A stretch of DNA of 21,212 nt. Source: Pseudomonadota bacterium (lineage in GTDB: Bacteria > Pseudomonadota > Gammaproteobacteria > Burkholderiales > Thiobacillaceae). Below the pieces are notes generated by a model. It was not told where the DNA came from, ran no database searches, and was given only the letters and a program-made list of their open reading frames with translations. Positions 20,731 to 21,212 of the stretch are shown in pieces. The position numbers and the translations under genes were made by a program. The stretch's first letter is position 1, and the number at the start of each line of letters is the position of its first letter. The stretch lies in the NCBI GenBank assembly GCA_030836725.1, contig JAUPLV010000018.1, positions 1 through 21,212 on the forward strand, written 5' to 3'.

Positions 20731-20745
20731 TATCATGCTGCAACC

Positions 20746-21212
20746 ATGATCCCGCGCGATTTCATCGACACCCTGCTCGCCCGCGTCGACATCGTCGATA
20801 TCGTCGACCGTCGCGTGCCGCTGAAAAAAGCCGGGCAGAACTACCAGGCCTGCTGTCCCTTCCATAGCGAAAAAACCCCCTCGTTCACGGTCAGCCCGAC
20901 CAAGCAGTTCTACCACTGCTTCGGCTGCGGCGCCCACGGAACCGCGCTCGGCTTCCTGATGGAATACGAGCATATGGGCTTTCCCGACGCGGTGGCCGCG
21001 CTGGCGCAGGACGTCGGCCTGCCGGTGCCGGAATCCGGCGAACCCGACCGCCCCAAGCCGCCCCCCGCGCTGTGGGACGCGCTGGAGCAGGCCGCGCAGT
21101 TCTACCGGCAGCAGCTCAAGCAGACGCCGCGCGCCATCGACTATCTGAAACAGCGCGGGCTGACCGGCGCCATCGCCGCCCGCTACGGCATCGGCTACGC
21201 ACCCGAGGGCTG
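20746..21212 (+). CDS. dnaG: DNA primase DnaG (3' partial)
   Basis: DnaG makes RNA primers for replication. The visible 155 residues contain the N-terminal CHC2 zinc-binding domain with Cys37, His40, Cys58 and Cys61 (CPFHSEKTPSF and YHCFGCGAHG), followed by the start of the catalytic core region (YLKQRGLTGAIAARYGIGYAPEG). The start MIPRDFIDTLLARVDIVDIV is the conserved one. The gene runs off the right edge. It is 49 bp downstream of yqeY. Confidence 0.98.
   Translation, partial: MIPRDFIDTLLARVDIVDIVDRRVPLKKAGQNYQACCPFHSEKTPSFTVSPTKQFYHCFGCGAHGTALGFLMEYEHMGFPDAVAALAQDVGLPVPESGEPDRPKPPPALWDALEQAAQFYRQQLKQTPRAIDYLKQRGLTGAIAARYGIGYAPEG

Overview
The window is high-GC DNA from a proteobacterium, most likely a betaproteobacterium. 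The housekeeping frame is plsY (5'-truncated), a small membrane protein, tsaD (minus strand), then rpsU, yqeY and dnaG (3'-truncated, plus strand). The tsaD/rpsU divergent pair and the rpsU-yqeY-dnaG order are familiar from that group. I cannot name the genus.

Between tsaD and rpsU, which are normally direct divergent neighbours, sit about 17.6 kb encoding an aryl-polyene (xanthomonadin/APE-like) pigment pathway. It has two arms that converge near 6850. The plus-strand arm (about 2480-6844) carries a 31-codon leader ORF, a chorismatase of the XanB2/Hyg5/FkbO family (hydroxybenzoate starter supply), a PlsC-type acyltransferase and a GT2 glycosyltransferase, all overlapping. After a hairpin terminator come a PagL-like outer-membrane lipid A deacylase and a UbiE-like methyltransferase. 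The minus-strand arm (19556 down to 6885) reads: acyl carrier protein, COG4648-type membrane protein, AMP-dependent ligase, ApeI-like dehydratase, LpxL-like acyltransferase, LolA-like carrier, MMPL/RND exporter, polysaccharide deacetylase, PAP2 protein, SAM methyltransferase, ketosynthase, chain-length-factor-like ketosynthase, a DUF559 endonuclease-like gene with a paired palindromic repeat, ApeP-like dehydratase, and FabG-type ketoreductase. Most junctions are 4-bp ATGA overlaps.

Inferred pathway: chorismate is converted to hydroxybenzoate, which the ligase loads on the ACP. The KS/CLF pair, ketoreductase and two dehydratases extend it into a conjugated polyene. Methyltransferases modify it. 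The acyltransferases and glycosyltransferase attach it to a lipid/sugar carrier, and LolA plus MMPL move it toward the outer membrane.

The signals I consider most worth a second look are: (1) the DUF559 gene plus paired-hairpin repeat, which looks like a small mobile module inserted in the operon between the chain-length factor and a dehydratase; (2) a fossil 5' end of the ketosynthase gene, sharing an exact 48-bp repeat and codon-for-codon alignment with the intact gene, left upstream of the methyltransferase; (3) the placement of the whole cluster inside the tsaD-rpsU junction, with an rpsU-promoter-like sequence at its other edge; and (4) tiny ORFs with stop/start overlaps that could relay translation into TTG-started genes. 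Stretches over 300 bp without a confident gene: only 19557-19977, which holds the operon promoter, an inverted repeat, a doubtful 55-codon ORF and the rpsU promoter.
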